In this document: one piece after another, positions 13,392 to 20,153 of the stretch
Layout: the number at the start of each line of letters is the position of its first letter
How positions within the stretch are numbered: position 1 is the first letter of the stretch
Assembly (NCBI GenBank): GCA_019347855.1
Contig: JAHWKO010000031.1
Span: 1 to 21,828, forward strand
Reading direction: 5' to 3'
Source: Actinomycetota bacterium
Lineage (GTDB): Bacteria > Actinomycetota > Nitriliruptoria > Nitriliruptorales > JAHWKO01
DNA length: 21,828 nt
Position numbers and translations under genes: made by a program
The notes under the pieces: model-generated
Database searches by the model: none
What the model was told of the DNA's origin: nothing
The model's input: the letters and a program-made list of their open reading frames with translations, nothing else

Positions 13392-14497
13392 GGCGCGTAG
13401 AGCGAGCCGGTCCGAGCCGCGTCCAACGCGAGCTCGAGCAGACGGTCGACGAGCTCGGGGTAGCTCAGCCCCTCGTGCTCCCACAGCCGCGGGAACATCG
13501 AGCTCGGCGTGAAACCCGGGATCGTGTTGATCTCGTTCAGGTAGACGCTCCCGTCTCGGGTGGCGAAGAAGTCGATCCTGGCCATCCCCCGGCACCCGAT
13601 CGCCAGGTAGGCCTGCTCCGCGATGTCGACCACCTCGGATTCGACGTCGGGCGGCAGGTCGGCCGGGAGGATCAGCTCGGACGCATCGAGGTACTTCGCC
13701 TCGAAGTCGTAGAACTCGTGGCTCGGGATGATCTCACCGGGGCGCGTGATCTCGACCTCGGCGTTGCCCAGCGCCGCTACCTCGACCTCCCGCACGTCCT
13801 CGATCGCCTCTTCGACGATCGCGACGCGGTCGTAGTCGAACGCCTCCTGCAGTCCCTCCTCGAGGTCGGCGCGTCCGCGGATCTTGCGCACGCCGATCGA
13901 CGAGCCCTGGCGGGCGGGCTTGCTGAACATCGGGTAGCCGATCGCCCCTTCGATCTCGTCCAGGAGGGAGCCGCGCTCGGCCTCCCAGCGCTCCCGGCGG
14001 ACCGGCAGGTACGGGACCTGCGGGAGACCGCGTGCCTTGAACACGTTCTTCATCGCACGCTTGTCGATCCCGACCGACGACGCGGTCACGTCCGCACCCA
14101 CGTACGGCACCCCGACGCTGGCCAGGAGCCCCTGGATCGTCCCGTCCTCGCCGTAGGGGCCGTGCAGCACGGGGAAGGCCACATCGATCTCCGACACCAG
14201 CTCGTAGCAGGGGTCGTCGCCCTCGGGCGCATCCACGAAGCTGACGAGCACCGGACCCTTGCGGCTGTTGACCAGCGCGACGGTGGACCCGTCCGCGTCC
14301 ACCTCGGGCAACGCGCGACCGGGGCGCGGCTCGATCTCTCCGTCTGTCAGGATCCAACGCCCCTCCCGCGTGATCCCGACCGGCACGACGTCGTACCGGT
14401 CGCGGTCGATCGCGTCGAGGACGGACCGAGCGGACAGGCACGACACCTCGTGCTCGCTCGAACGGCCCCCGTACAGGATCAGCACACGTCGCTTCAC
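13388..14497 (-). CDS. ddl: D-alanine--D-alanine ligase
   Basis: This 369-aa ATP-grasp enzyme makes the D-Ala-D-Ala dipeptide for peptidoglycan. The N-terminus VLILYGGRSSEHEVSCLSA is typical. Other markers are FPVLHGPYGEDGTIQGLL (about residues 108-125), the ATP-binding loop KPARQGSSIGV and the C-terminal metal/substrate motif RIDFF...YLNEINTIPGFTPSSMFP. The omega-loop reads EFYDFEAKY, as in D-Ala-specific ligases, not the lactate-type of vancomycin-resistance ligases. The start is GTG at 14497, overlapping the upstream gene's stop (GTGA), with GAGGAG upstream. In mycobacteria ddl likewise lies next to gpsA. Confidence 0.97.
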   Translation of the reverse strand: MKRRVLILYGGRSSEHEVSCLSARSVLDAIDRDRYDVVPVGITREGRWILTDGEIEPRPGRALPEVDADGSTVALVNSRKGPVLVSFVDAPEGDDPCYELVSEIDVAFPVLHGPYGEDGTIQGLLASVGVPYVGADVTASSVGIDKRAMKNVFKARGLPQVPYLPVRRERWEAERGSLLDEIEGAIGYPMFSKPARQGSSIGVRKIRGRADLEEGLQEAFDYDRVAIVEEAIEDVREVEVAALGNAEVEITRPGEIIPSHEFYDFEAKYLDASELILPADLPPDVESEVVDIAEQAYLAIGCRGMARIDFFATRDGSVYLNEINTIPGFTPSSMFPRLWEHEGLSYPELVDRLLELALDAARTGSLYAP

Positions 14498-15702
14498 GGT
14501 CGCTCCTCGGTGATCTTCCCCAACGCATCGTCGAGGTCAGCCAACAGGTCGTCCACGTCCTCGATACCGACGGACAGCCGTACCAGTCCGGGGCCGATCC
14601 CCGCGGCCCGTAGGGCGGCGTCGTCGAGCTGGCGGTGGGTGGTGGAGGCCGAGTGGATCACGAGCGAGCGGGTCCCGCCCAACGACGCCGCGCGGGCGAA
14701 CACCGAGCAGGCGTCGGCGAACGCCCTGGCCCGATCGCGGTCCTCCAGGTCGAACGCGACGATCGCCCCGGCACCCCGCCCACCGAACTGCTCGACCGCC
14801 AGCTCGTGATCCGGGTGGGACGGCAAGCTGGGGTGGTGGACGGTCCCGACGCGTCCGTCGGCGTCCAACGCCCGCGCGATGGTCCGCGCGTTGCTGCAGG
14901 ACCGCTCCATGCGCAGCGACAGCGTCTGGACCCCGCGTGACACGATCCACGCCTCGAACGGCCCGAGGCTCGCCCCGGTCTCGTAGCTCTGGCTGCGGAC
15001 CTCGCGGACGAGATCCAGGGACCCGGCGAGTACCCCGGCCACGACGTCGTTGTGACCGCCCAGGTGCTTCGTAGCCGACTCGACCACCGCGGTCGCCCCG
15101 AGCTCGATGGGACGGCACAGCCACGGGGACGCGAAGGTGTTGTCGACCACCAGCGCGAGCCCCCGGTCCGCGCACCGTCTCGCCAGTCCCTCCAGATCCG
15201 CGATACGGGTCGTCGGGTTCGCGATCGTCTCGACGTACACGAGCGTGTGCTCGTCGGTCGCGTGCCGGTCGATCGACGCAGGGTCGGACAGATCGACGGT
15301 GTCGACCTCCCACCCGCTGCGCTCGACGTTGCGGCGGAAGAGCGCGTAGGTGCCGCCGTACAGACGGTCGGTCGCCAGGATCCGCCCGGAGCGTCGGAGC
15401 ACCTCGACGGTCGCGAGGATCGCCGCCATGCCCGACGCGAAGGACCACGCGGCCTCGGCACCGTGCAGGGACGCGACCTGCCCGTGCAAGGCGGAGTTCG
15501 TCGGGTTGTCGTAGCGGCCGTAGACGTAGCCCTCGATGTCGTCCTCGAGCAGGCCGGCCAGATCCTCGGAGCGGTCGACCTGCCACGTGGTCGAGGGGTG
15601 GATCGGCGGCGACGCCGGTCGCTGCGCCACCTGCGGTGTCGCCGCCGCGTGGACCGCACGGGTCGCGAAACCGCCGGCGGGCGGTTCGATCCGTGGTTCC
15701 AC
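14494..15702 (-). CDS. Cys/Met metabolism PLP-dependent enzyme (cystathionine gamma-synthase/lyase family)
   Basis: This 402-aa fold-type I PLP enzyme belongs to the trans-sulfuration family. The phosphate-contacting YGRYDNPTNSALH is at residues 61-73, the segment LVYVETIANPTTRIADL leads to VVDNTFASP, and the PLP lysine is K212 in SATKHLGGHNDVVAG. The C-terminal FARAASLGGTRSLVIHSASTTHRQL is also diagnostic. Sequence alone does not separate cystathionine gamma-synthase, cystathionine gamma-lyase and methionine gamma-lyase here, so I give no symbol. The start is GTG at 15702 after GAGGAGG; a TAGGCT element at 15731-15726 is a likely promoter. ddl overlaps its stop by 4 nt. This pairing with ddl is not one I recognise as widely conserved. 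Confidence 0.92.
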   Translation of the reverse strand: MEPRIEPPAGGFATRAVHAAATPQVAQRPASPPIHPSTTWQVDRSEDLAGLLEDDIEGYVYGRYDNPTNSALHGQVASLHGAEAAWSFASGMAAILATVEVLRRSGRILATDRLYGGTYALFRRNVERSGWEVDTVDLSDPASIDRHATDEHTLVYVETIANPTTRIADLEGLARRCADRGLALVVDNTFASPWLCRPIELGATAVVESATKHLGGHNDVVAGVLAGSLDLVREVRSQSYETGASLGPFEAWIVSRGVQTLSLRMERSCSNARTIARALDADGRVGTVHHPSLPSHPDHELAVEQFGGRGAGAIVAFDLEDRDRARAFADACSVFARAASLGGTRSLVIHSASTTHRQLDDAALRAAGIGPGLVRLSVGIEDVDDLLADLDDALGKITEERP

Positions 15703-15725
15703 AGCGCCTCCTCGCGGTCCGGGTC

Positions 15726-15731
15726 AGCCTA
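15726..15731 (-). promoter_or_regulatory. Putative -10 element of the PLP enzyme-ddl unit
   Basis: The minus strand reads TAGGCT, giving a short leader of about 17 nt that still contains the GAGGAGG site before GTG 15702. Confidence 0.4.
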
Positions 15732-15785
15732 GAGCCTGTCCTGACGACGACCCGGACCGGTTACGGGGGTCTCGGGCCGCCTCGC

Positions 15786-15791
15786 TAGTGT
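15786..15791 (+). promoter_or_regulatory. Putative -10 element of the SDR gene
   Basis: TAGTGT, 37 nt before the GTG at 15829, in the 126-nt divergent gap. Confidence 0.3.
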
Positions 15792-15828
15792 CACCGCGAC
15801 CCCGCCGTCTCCGTGTTGGAGGAACCCC

Positions 15829-16746
15829 GTGGCAGAGATCGACTTCGACGGACGTGTGGCCGTGGTGACCGGAGCGGGAGGTGGTCTGGGACGCTCACAC
15901 GCACTGCTGCTCGCCAGCCGCGGGGCCAAGGTCGTAGTGAACGACCTCGGGGTGAACCGCCACGGCGAGAACGCCGGCCAGCCGCTGGCCGAGCAGGTCG
16001 TCCAGGAGATCAGCGACGCCGGCGGGGAGGCCGTCGCGAACCAGGACTCGGTCGACACCTGGGAGGGCGGTCAGGCCATCGTCCAGACCGCGCTGGACGC
16101 GTTCGGCGGGATCGACATCGTCATCAACAACGCCGGGATCCTGCGGGACGTGTCGTTCAAGAACCTCGAGCACGAGCAGCTCGACGCGGTGCTCAAGGTG
16201 CACCTGTACGGGGCGTTCCACGTCACCCACGCGGCGTGGCCGCACCTGCGTGACAACGGCTACGGCCGGGTCGTGAACACGACCTCCGGGTCCGGGCTGT
16301 ACGGCAACTTCGGACAGTCGAACTACTCGGCCGCGAAGATGGGACTCGTCGGCTTCACCCGCACCCTCGCGCAGGAGGGGCAGAAGTACGGCATCACCGC
16401 CAACGCGGTGGCGCCGATCGCCGCCTCTCGCATGACCGAGGACATCTTCCCGGAGCAGCTGTTCGAACAGCTCGAGCCCGACTGGGTCTCACCGCTGGTC
16501 GCGTACCTCACCTCGGAGTCGTGCGACGACACCGGACGGATCTTCTACGCGGGGGGCGGCTACTACGCCCGGGTCGCGATCGTGGAGGCGCCCGGCAGCA
16601 CGTTCGAGGAGGTCCCGAGCCCGGAGGATCTCGCCGACCGGTGGTCCGAGATCACCTCGACCGAGGGTGCCCGGGAGTTCAACAACCTCGGCGAATCCAC
16701 GTACGCCGTCGTGCAGTCGCTCGGCATCGACACGGGCGGCGGCTGA
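15829..16746 (+). CDS. SDR-family oxidoreductase, MFE-2-type hydroxyacyl-CoA dehydrogenase-like
   Basis: This 305-aa short-chain dehydrogenase has the cofactor motif TGAGGGLGR at residues 14-22, the acidic strand end VVVNDLG (about 36-41), NNAG at 100-103 and the catalytic Ser region (NTTSGSG) with Y166 and K170 in NYSAAKMG. The segment NAVAPIAASRMTEDIFPEQL is characteristic of the (3R)-hydroxyacyl-CoA dehydrogenase part of peroxisomal-type multifunctional enzyme 2 and its bacterial single-domain relatives. It probably oxidises 3-hydroxyacyl-CoAs or a steroid-like substrate; the substrate is inference. No hydratase domain is fused. The start is GTG at 15829 with GGAGGA. It is a single-gene unit ended by a strong stem-loop. 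Confidence 0.92.
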   Translation: MAEIDFDGRVAVVTGAGGGLGRSHALLLASRGAKVVVNDLGVNRHGENAGQPLAEQVVQEISDAGGEAVANQDSVDTWEGGQAIVQTALDAFGGIDIVINNAGILRDVSFKNLEHEQLDAVLKVHLYGAFHVTHAAWPHLRDNGYGRVVNTTSGSGLYGNFGQSNYSAAKMGLVGFTRTLAQEGQKYGITANAVAPIAASRMTEDIFPEQLFEQLEPDWVSPLVAYLTSESCDDTGRIFYAGGGYYARVAIVEAPGSTFEEVPSPEDLADRWSEITSTEGAREFNNLGESTYAVVQSLGIDTGGG

Positions 16747-16833
16747 CCGGACGGACGGAGCGCCGCGACACCCCCTCGGCGTAGGCTCCCGGGGACCGGT
16801 CACGGCGGCCCTCAGGGGCCGCCGCGGTACGGG

Positions 16834-16862
16834 GGGAGGCTCCGCTGCGTGCGGAGCCTCCC
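16834..16862. terminator. Bidirectional terminator stem-loop between the SDR gene and gpsA
   Basis: GGGAGGCTCCGC (16834-16845) and its exact reverse complement (16851-16862) form a 12-bp perfect stem around a 5-nt loop. It sits between converging stops at 16746 and 16873. It has no T-run on either side, as usual for high-GC actinobacterial terminators. Confidence 0.75.
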
Positions 16863-16872
16863 GACGTCCGGG

Positions 16873-17901
16873 TCAGAACTCGGCCTCGTGGGGCAGCCCG
16901 TGCATCTCGGATTTCGGGTCGCGGCTCATCAGCGCCCGCAGGGCCTCCTGCGGGTGCGCGCCCTCGTGGAGGATCGCGGCGACCGCATCGGTGATCGGCA
17001 TGTCGACGCCGTTCTCCTGGCCGAGGTCCTGGATCGCCTTCGACGACTTGACGCCCTCGGCGATCATGTTCATCGAGTCGATGATGTCGTCCAGGGACTC
17101 GCCGCTCCCGATGCGCTCGCCGACCGTGCGGTTGCGCGAGTCGGGTGACGAGCAGGTCACGACCAGGTCACCGACGCCGGCCAGACCGAGGAACGTCAGC
17201 GGCTTGCCCCCCAACGCGACACCCAGCCGGGTCATCTCGGCCAGCCCGCGAGTGACGAGCGTGGCCTTCGTGTTCTGGCCGAAGCCCATCCCGTCCGCGA
17301 TGCCGGCAGCCAGGGCGATCACGTTCTTCACGGCTCCGCCCGTCTCGCAGCCCACCCGGTCGGGGTTCGTGTAGACGCGGAAGTAGGGCGTCATCGACGC
17401 CTCGAGCACCAGGCCGGCCTTCGCCTCGTCCGGGCAGGCCGCCACCGTCGCGGCCGGGAGGCGTCGCGCGCACTCCTTGGCGATGTTGGGTCCGCTCACG
17501 ACGACGACCCGTCCCGGATCGCACTCCAGCCCGTCCACGATCATCTGGCTGCCGGTCCGGCGCGACTCGACGTCGACGCCCTTGATCAGACTGGCCAACG
17601 GGACACCATCGGGGATGAGGTCTCCCCACTCCTGCAGCTGCTCGACGATGCCGACCGACGGGATCGCGAGCACCACGACCGCGGCGCCCGTCAGCACCTC
17701 CTCGGGGTCCGAGCTCGCGCGGAGCGGGCCAGGGAGGTCGACCCCCGGGAGGTAGTCCTCGTTGCGCCGGGTCTCGTTGATCTCCTCGGCGACCTCGTCG
17801 CGCCGTGCCCAAAGGAGGGTCTGGGTCCCCGCGTCGCAGCACATCAGCGCGAACGTGGTCCCCCACGACCCCGCGCCCATCACGGCGACCCGTTCGACCA
17901 C
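16873..17901 (-). CDS. gpsA: Glycerol-3-phosphate dehydrogenase [NAD(P)+]
   Basis: This 342-aa cytosolic enzyme reduces dihydroxyacetone phosphate to sn-glycerol-3-phosphate for phospholipid synthesis. The dinucleotide motif VMGAGSWGTTFA begins near residue 7. Further markers are LWARRDEVAEEINETRRNEDYLPG, SLIKGVD, VVSGPNIAKE, the catalytic lysine region GGAVKNVIALAAGIADGMGFGQNTKA and GLAGVGDLVVTCSSPDSRNRTVGERI. The start is GTG at 17901 after GGAGGAGG. It is divergent from fbiD/cofC across 59 nt, with a TATCGT element at 17933-17928. Confidence 0.97.
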   Translation of the reverse strand: MVERVAVMGAGSWGTTFALMCCDAGTQTLLWARRDEVAEEINETRRNEDYLPGVDLPGPLRASSDPEEVLTGAAVVVLAIPSVGIVEQLQEWGDLIPDGVPLASLIKGVDVESRRTGSQMIVDGLECDPGRVVVVSGPNIAKECARRLPAATVAACPDEAKAGLVLEASMTPYFRVYTNPDRVGCETGGAVKNVIALAAGIADGMGFGQNTKATLVTRGLAEMTRLGVALGGKPLTFLGLAGVGDLVVTCSSPDSRNRTVGERIGSGESLDDIIDSMNMIAEGVKSSKAIQDLGQENGVDMPITDAVAAILHEGAHPQEALRALMSRDPKSEMHGLPHEAEF

Positions 17902-17927
17902 GGCTGTCCTCCTCCGGCGTCGGGGCG

Positions 17928-17933
17928 ACGATA
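17928..17933 (-). promoter_or_regulatory. Putative -10 element of gpsA
   Basis: The minus strand reads TATCGT, about 27 nt before the GTG, in the 59-nt region shared with the divergent fbiD/cofC gene. Confidence 0.3.
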
Positions 17934-17946
17934 GCCGCGGCCCGCC

Positions 17947-17952
17947 TACCCT
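17947..17952 (+). promoter_or_regulatory. Putative -10 element of fbiD/cofC (leaderless transcript)
   Basis: TACCCT ends 8 nt before the ATG at 17961, so transcription would begin at or next to the start codon. The absence of a clear ribosome-binding site agrees with a leaderless mRNA. Confidence 0.4.
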
Positions 17953-17960
17953 GGTGCGCG

Positions 17961-18608
17961 ATGCTCGGGCCCACCCTCGCGATCGTCCCGCTCCGCGGGA
18001 CCGGCAAGACACGCCTGGCGTCCACGGCCGGCGGCGCTGGACTCGACCCCCGGGAACGCGCGATCCTCGCCTCGGCGATGCTCTCCGACGTGGTCTCTGC
18101 GCTCCGGGGTGCCCCCCTGGACAACATCGTGGTCGCCGCCTCCGACGCGCCCGCCGCGGCCGTCGCCGGGGCGATCGGGGTAGACGTCGTGCGCGACCCG
18201 CCCGGCAGCGACCTCAACGACGCGGTGAGGGCCGCCGTCGCCGCGATCCCGTGTGAGGCGTTGCTCGTCGTGACCGCCGACCTGCCCTGCGTGACCTCGG
18301 ACGACCTCACCGAGGTCCTCGATCGCGACGCCCAGGTCGTGGTCGGGCCCACCGGCGACGGCGGCACCTCGGCGCTGCTACGTCGGCCGCCGACGGTGAT
18401 ACCGACCGCCTACGGGCGGGGGTCGGCGGCCCGACACCTCGACCTCGCCCGGGACGCGGGGGTCCCGTCGGCGGTGGTGGACCGCCCCGGGTTCCGCGCG
18501 GACGTGGACACCTGGGAGGACCTGCAGGCGCTCGTCGATGCACCCGTCGGCCCCGCCACGGCGGTGTTCCTCGAACAGCTCGCGCCCCGGCTGGAGCACA
18601 CCAGCTGA
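17961..18608 (+). CDS. fbiD: F420 biosynthesis guanylyltransferase (FbiD/CofC)
   Basis: This 215-aa nucleotidyltransferase activates phosphoenolpyruvate (FbiD) or 2-phospholactate (CofC) with GTP in coenzyme F420 synthesis. The N-terminus AIVPLRGTGKTRLAS is the nucleotide-binding loop (usually LKPxxxAKSRL). DPRERAILASAMLSDVVSAL, LLVVTADLPCVTSDDL (metal-binding aspartate), VVGPTGDGGTSALLRRPP and GRGSAARHLDLARDAGV all fit the family. Actinobacterial enzymes of this family use PEP, so FbiD is the better name, by inference. The start is ATG at 17961; no other start fits. It lies beside gpsA divergently, the same order as gpdA2-Rv2983 in M. tuberculosis. Confidence 0.93.
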   Translation: MLGPTLAIVPLRGTGKTRLASTAGGAGLDPRERAILASAMLSDVVSALRGAPLDNIVVAASDAPAAAVAGAIGVDVVRDPPGSDLNDAVRAAVAAIPCEALLVVTADLPCVTSDDLTEVLDRDAQVVVGPTGDGGTSALLRRPPTVIPTAYGRGSAARHLDLARDAGVPSAVVDRPGFRADVDTWEDLQALVDAPVGPATAVFLEQLAPRLEHTS

Positions 18609-18611
18609 CCT

Positions 18612-19292
18612 TCAGCGCCGCTCGGCGCGGGGCACGGATTCCTCGGAGGCGAAACGGATGTGCTCCCAGGTCCGCAGCTGGTCGATGAGGGAACGCAGCT
18701 GCGGACGCGTGCCGTGGATCACGAGGTCCATCGCGACCAGCTCGCCGAACGGGCGCAGCTTGAGGTCCACCAGGCGCAACCCGTGCTCACGGATCAACGC
18801 GCGGACGTCCCCCGCGTCCCCAAGGTCGTCGACGATGACGTGGAGGGCCGTGTCGCTTCGGGCCCGTCCCAGCAGCACCCGTTCCGAGAGGAGGTTCAGC
18901 GGCCACAGCGCGATCAGCGTCACGCCGACCAGCGCCAGTCCGATGTGGTACTCCCCCAGACCGGCCGAGAGCCCGGCCGCGGCCGATCCCCACAGGGCTG
19001 CGGCCGTCGTGAGCCCGTGCGGCTTGCCTCCCGCCGCGAAGATCGCGCCACCTCCGAGGAACCCGATACCCGAGACGATCTGCGATGCCACGCGGCTCGG
19101 GTCGTACGAGGTGCCCTCGGCCACGAACGCCTCGGTCGAGATCCAGCCGAAGCCAGCCGCCGCGACACCGACCACGATGTTCGTGCGCAGGCCGGCGGGC
19201 TTGGCCCGCAGCTCACGGTCGAACCCGATCGCCCCGGCGTACGCGGCAGCCGCGAGGAACCGGAGGACCGGGTCCCACCACGCCGCGTCCAT
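18612..19292 (-). CDS. mgtC: MgtC/SapB-family membrane protein
   Basis: This 226-aa inner-membrane protein has four or five predicted helices in residues 1-135, followed by a soluble ACT-like C-terminal domain (about 145-220). The family signature is clear: GAIGFDRELRAKPAGLRTN (about 20-38), then QIVSGIGFLGGGAIF (about 70-84) and GLTTAAALWGSAAAGLSAG. MgtC proteins are linked to magnesium limitation and modulation of the F-ATPase in pathogens; the role here is unknown. The start is ATG at 19292 with GGAGG. It follows the LapA-domain gene by 11 nt and converges with fbiD/cofC, with 3 nt between stops. Confidence 0.95.
   Translation of the reverse strand: MDAAWWDPVLRFLAAAAYAGAIGFDRELRAKPAGLRTNIVVGVAAAGFGWISTEAFVAEGTSYDPSRVASQIVSGIGFLGGGAIFAAGGKPHGLTTAAALWGSAAAGLSAGLGEYHIGLALVGVTLIALWPLNLLSERVLLGRARSDTALHVIVDDLGDAGDVRALIREHGLRLVDLKLRPFGELVAMDLVIHGTRPQLRSLIDQLRTWEHIRFASEESVPRAERR
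18615..18628 (+). terminator. Possible terminator hairpin after fbiD/cofC
   Basis: GCGCC and GGCGC form a 5-bp perfect stem with a 4-nt loop, 6 nt after the fbiD stop, inside the last codons of the converging mgtC. Confidence 0.3.
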
Positions 19293-19303
19293 CGTCCTCC
19301 GTC

Positions 19304-19705
19304 CTAGCGGTCGTGACCGGCCTGGCGACGCTCCCAGCGCGCCTTGCGCTTGCGCTCGCGGCGCCAGAACGCGCCCGCCCCTACGAGGCCGCCCAGCACG
19401 AACGATCCGATCAGCAGCACGATCAGCGGCACGCCGCCGCGGACCCGTTCACCGCCTTGGGTCACGACCTCGGTCTCGCCGAAGATCCAGTTGAAATCGA
19501 CGGGTTGCAGGTTGAAGAAGGCGAAGATCAGGAACAGCAGGGCGATGATCCCCAGTGCGACGCGCCCCACCACCTGGGAGAACGGCAACGGCTCGTCCGG
19601 CACCGGGTGGTCGGTCCGCGTGCCCTCCTCGCGAGTCGTCCGGTCGCGGTCCCGCTCGTCGCTCGGGTCCGCGCGATCGGCGTCCGCGTCGCGGCCGTTC
19701 GCCAT
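19304..19705 (-). CDS. LapA-domain (DUF1049) small membrane protein
   Basis: This gene encodes a 133-aa protein. An acidic/arginine-rich, probably disordered N-terminus (about residues 1-40) precedes TM1 (about 45-65, VALGIIALLFLIFAFF), a short external loop beginning NLQPVDFNWIFGE, TM2 (about 90-110, PLIVLLIGSFVLGGLVGAGAFW) and a basic C-terminal tail. NLQPVxFxW followed by a second helix and basic tail is the LapA/DUF1049 layout. In Gram-negatives LapA takes part in LPS assembly; in actinobacteria the role is unknown. The start is ATG at 19705 after GAGGAGG. mgtC follows 11 nt downstream, so the two form an operon. Confidence 0.88.
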   Translation of the reverse strand: MANGRDADADRADPSDERDRDRTTREEGTRTDHPVPDEPLPFSQVVGRVALGIIALLFLIFAFFNLQPVDFNWIFGETEVVTQGGERVRGGVPLIVLLIGSFVLGGLVGAGAFWRRERKRKARWERRQAGHDR

Positions 19706-19731
19706 CGTGCCTCCTCGTCCAGCTCGACCTC

Positions 19732-19737
19732 AGCGTA
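19732..19737 (-). promoter_or_regulatory. Putative -10 element of the LapA-domain gene-mgtC operon
   Basis: The minus strand reads TACGCT, leaving about 20 nt of leader. It faces the opposing element of the cold-shock-like gene across a palindrome. Confidence 0.4.
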
Positions 19738-19759
19738 GGTCCCACCATCTGCGGACGGG

Positions 19760-19769
19760 CGTTCGAACG
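19760..19769. promoter_or_regulatory. Palindrome CGTTCGAACG between divergent promoters
   Basis: A perfect 10-bp palindrome midway between the -10 elements of the LapA-domain gene (19737-19732) and the cold-shock-like gene (19782-19787), where both -35 regions would lie. It could be a shared operator. The binding protein is unknown. Confidence 0.35.
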
Positions 19770-19781
19770 GGCAGCGCGAGG

Positions 19782-19787
19782 TAGCCT
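19782..19787 (+). promoter_or_regulatory. Putative -10 element of the cold-shock-like gene
   Basis: GGTAGCCT, 28 nt before the ATG at 19816, leaving a leader that holds the AGGAG site. Confidence 0.4.
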
Positions 19788-19815
19788 CGCCTCCTCCGTC
19801 CGCAGGAGTCGTGAG

Positions 19816-20025
19816 ATGCCTCAGGGCACCGTCAAGAGCTTCGACCCGACCAGCCGCAACGCCGTGATCCTCGACGACCAGCTGAACGAGCTGCACGTCG
19901 ATCGCGAGGCGTTCGCCGCGTCGGGCCTACGGGAGCTGCGGCTCGGCCAGCGGGTCCGGTTCGAGGTCGAGCACGAGGGCGACGACGAAGCCCGTGTCAC
20001 CAACCTGAACATCGTCAGCCTGTGA
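19816..20025 (+). CDS. Degenerate cold-shock-domain-like protein
   Basis: This gene encodes a 69-aa protein with the length and frame of a cold-shock domain: MPQGTVKSFDPTSRN at the start (CSD: GTVKWFN), LRELRLGQRVRFEVEHEGDDEARVTNLNIV at the end (CSD: L.eGq.V.F.v..g...A.nv). The two nucleic-acid-binding motifs are changed: RNP1 (KGFGFI) is AVILDD and RNP2 (VFVHFS) is ELHVDRE, and the tryptophan and surface phenylalanines are missing. It is probably an OB-fold protein that no longer binds single-stranded nucleic acid by aromatic stacking. The start is ATG at 19816 with AGGAG at good spacing. A 47-bp tandem repeat begins at the stop codon. Confidence 0.85.
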   Translation: MPQGTVKSFDPTSRNAVILDDQLNELHVDREAFAASGLRELRLGQRVRFEVEHEGDDEARVTNLNIVSL

Positions 20026-20133
20026 TCTGGGTCGCTACCGCCCTCCGGGCTACTTGAGCGACAGATCAACGATCAGGGTCGCTACCGCCCTCCGGGCTAC
20101 TTGAGCGACAGATCAACGATCAGGGTCGCTACC
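20024..20133. repeat. 47-bp tandem repeat, 2.3 copies, with internal inverted repeats
   Basis: Copy 1 is 20024-20070, copy 2 is 20071-20117 (46 of 47 bases identical), and a third copy stops after 16 bases (20118-20133). Each unit carries GTCGCT near its start and AGCGAC near its end, flanked by GATC on both sides, and a central CCC-TCC-GGG. In copy 1 GATCTGGGTCGCT can pair with AGCGACAGATC (11 bp, 2-nt bulge). A second possible hairpin spans the unit junction with an AAC loop. The array begins inside the stop codon of the cold-shock-like gene and ends before the stop of the converging gene, so it may act as a terminator. Confidence 0.9.
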
Positions 20134-20153
20134 CCTCACCCGGAGAGGTCCGC

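Noticed and set aside
13388..14497. Vancomycin-resistance-type D-Ala-D-Lac ligase
   Set aside because: The omega-loop EFYDFEAKY is of the D-Ala-D-Ala type, and no vanH/vanX-like genes are nearby.
14494..15702. Naming the PLP enzyme metB or mgl
   Set aside because: The visible motifs are common to the whole trans-sulfuration family, and the neighbours do not indicate a specific reaction.
20024..20133. CRISPR-like array
   Set aside because: The repeats are directly adjacent with no spacers, only 2.3 copies, and no cas genes are near.
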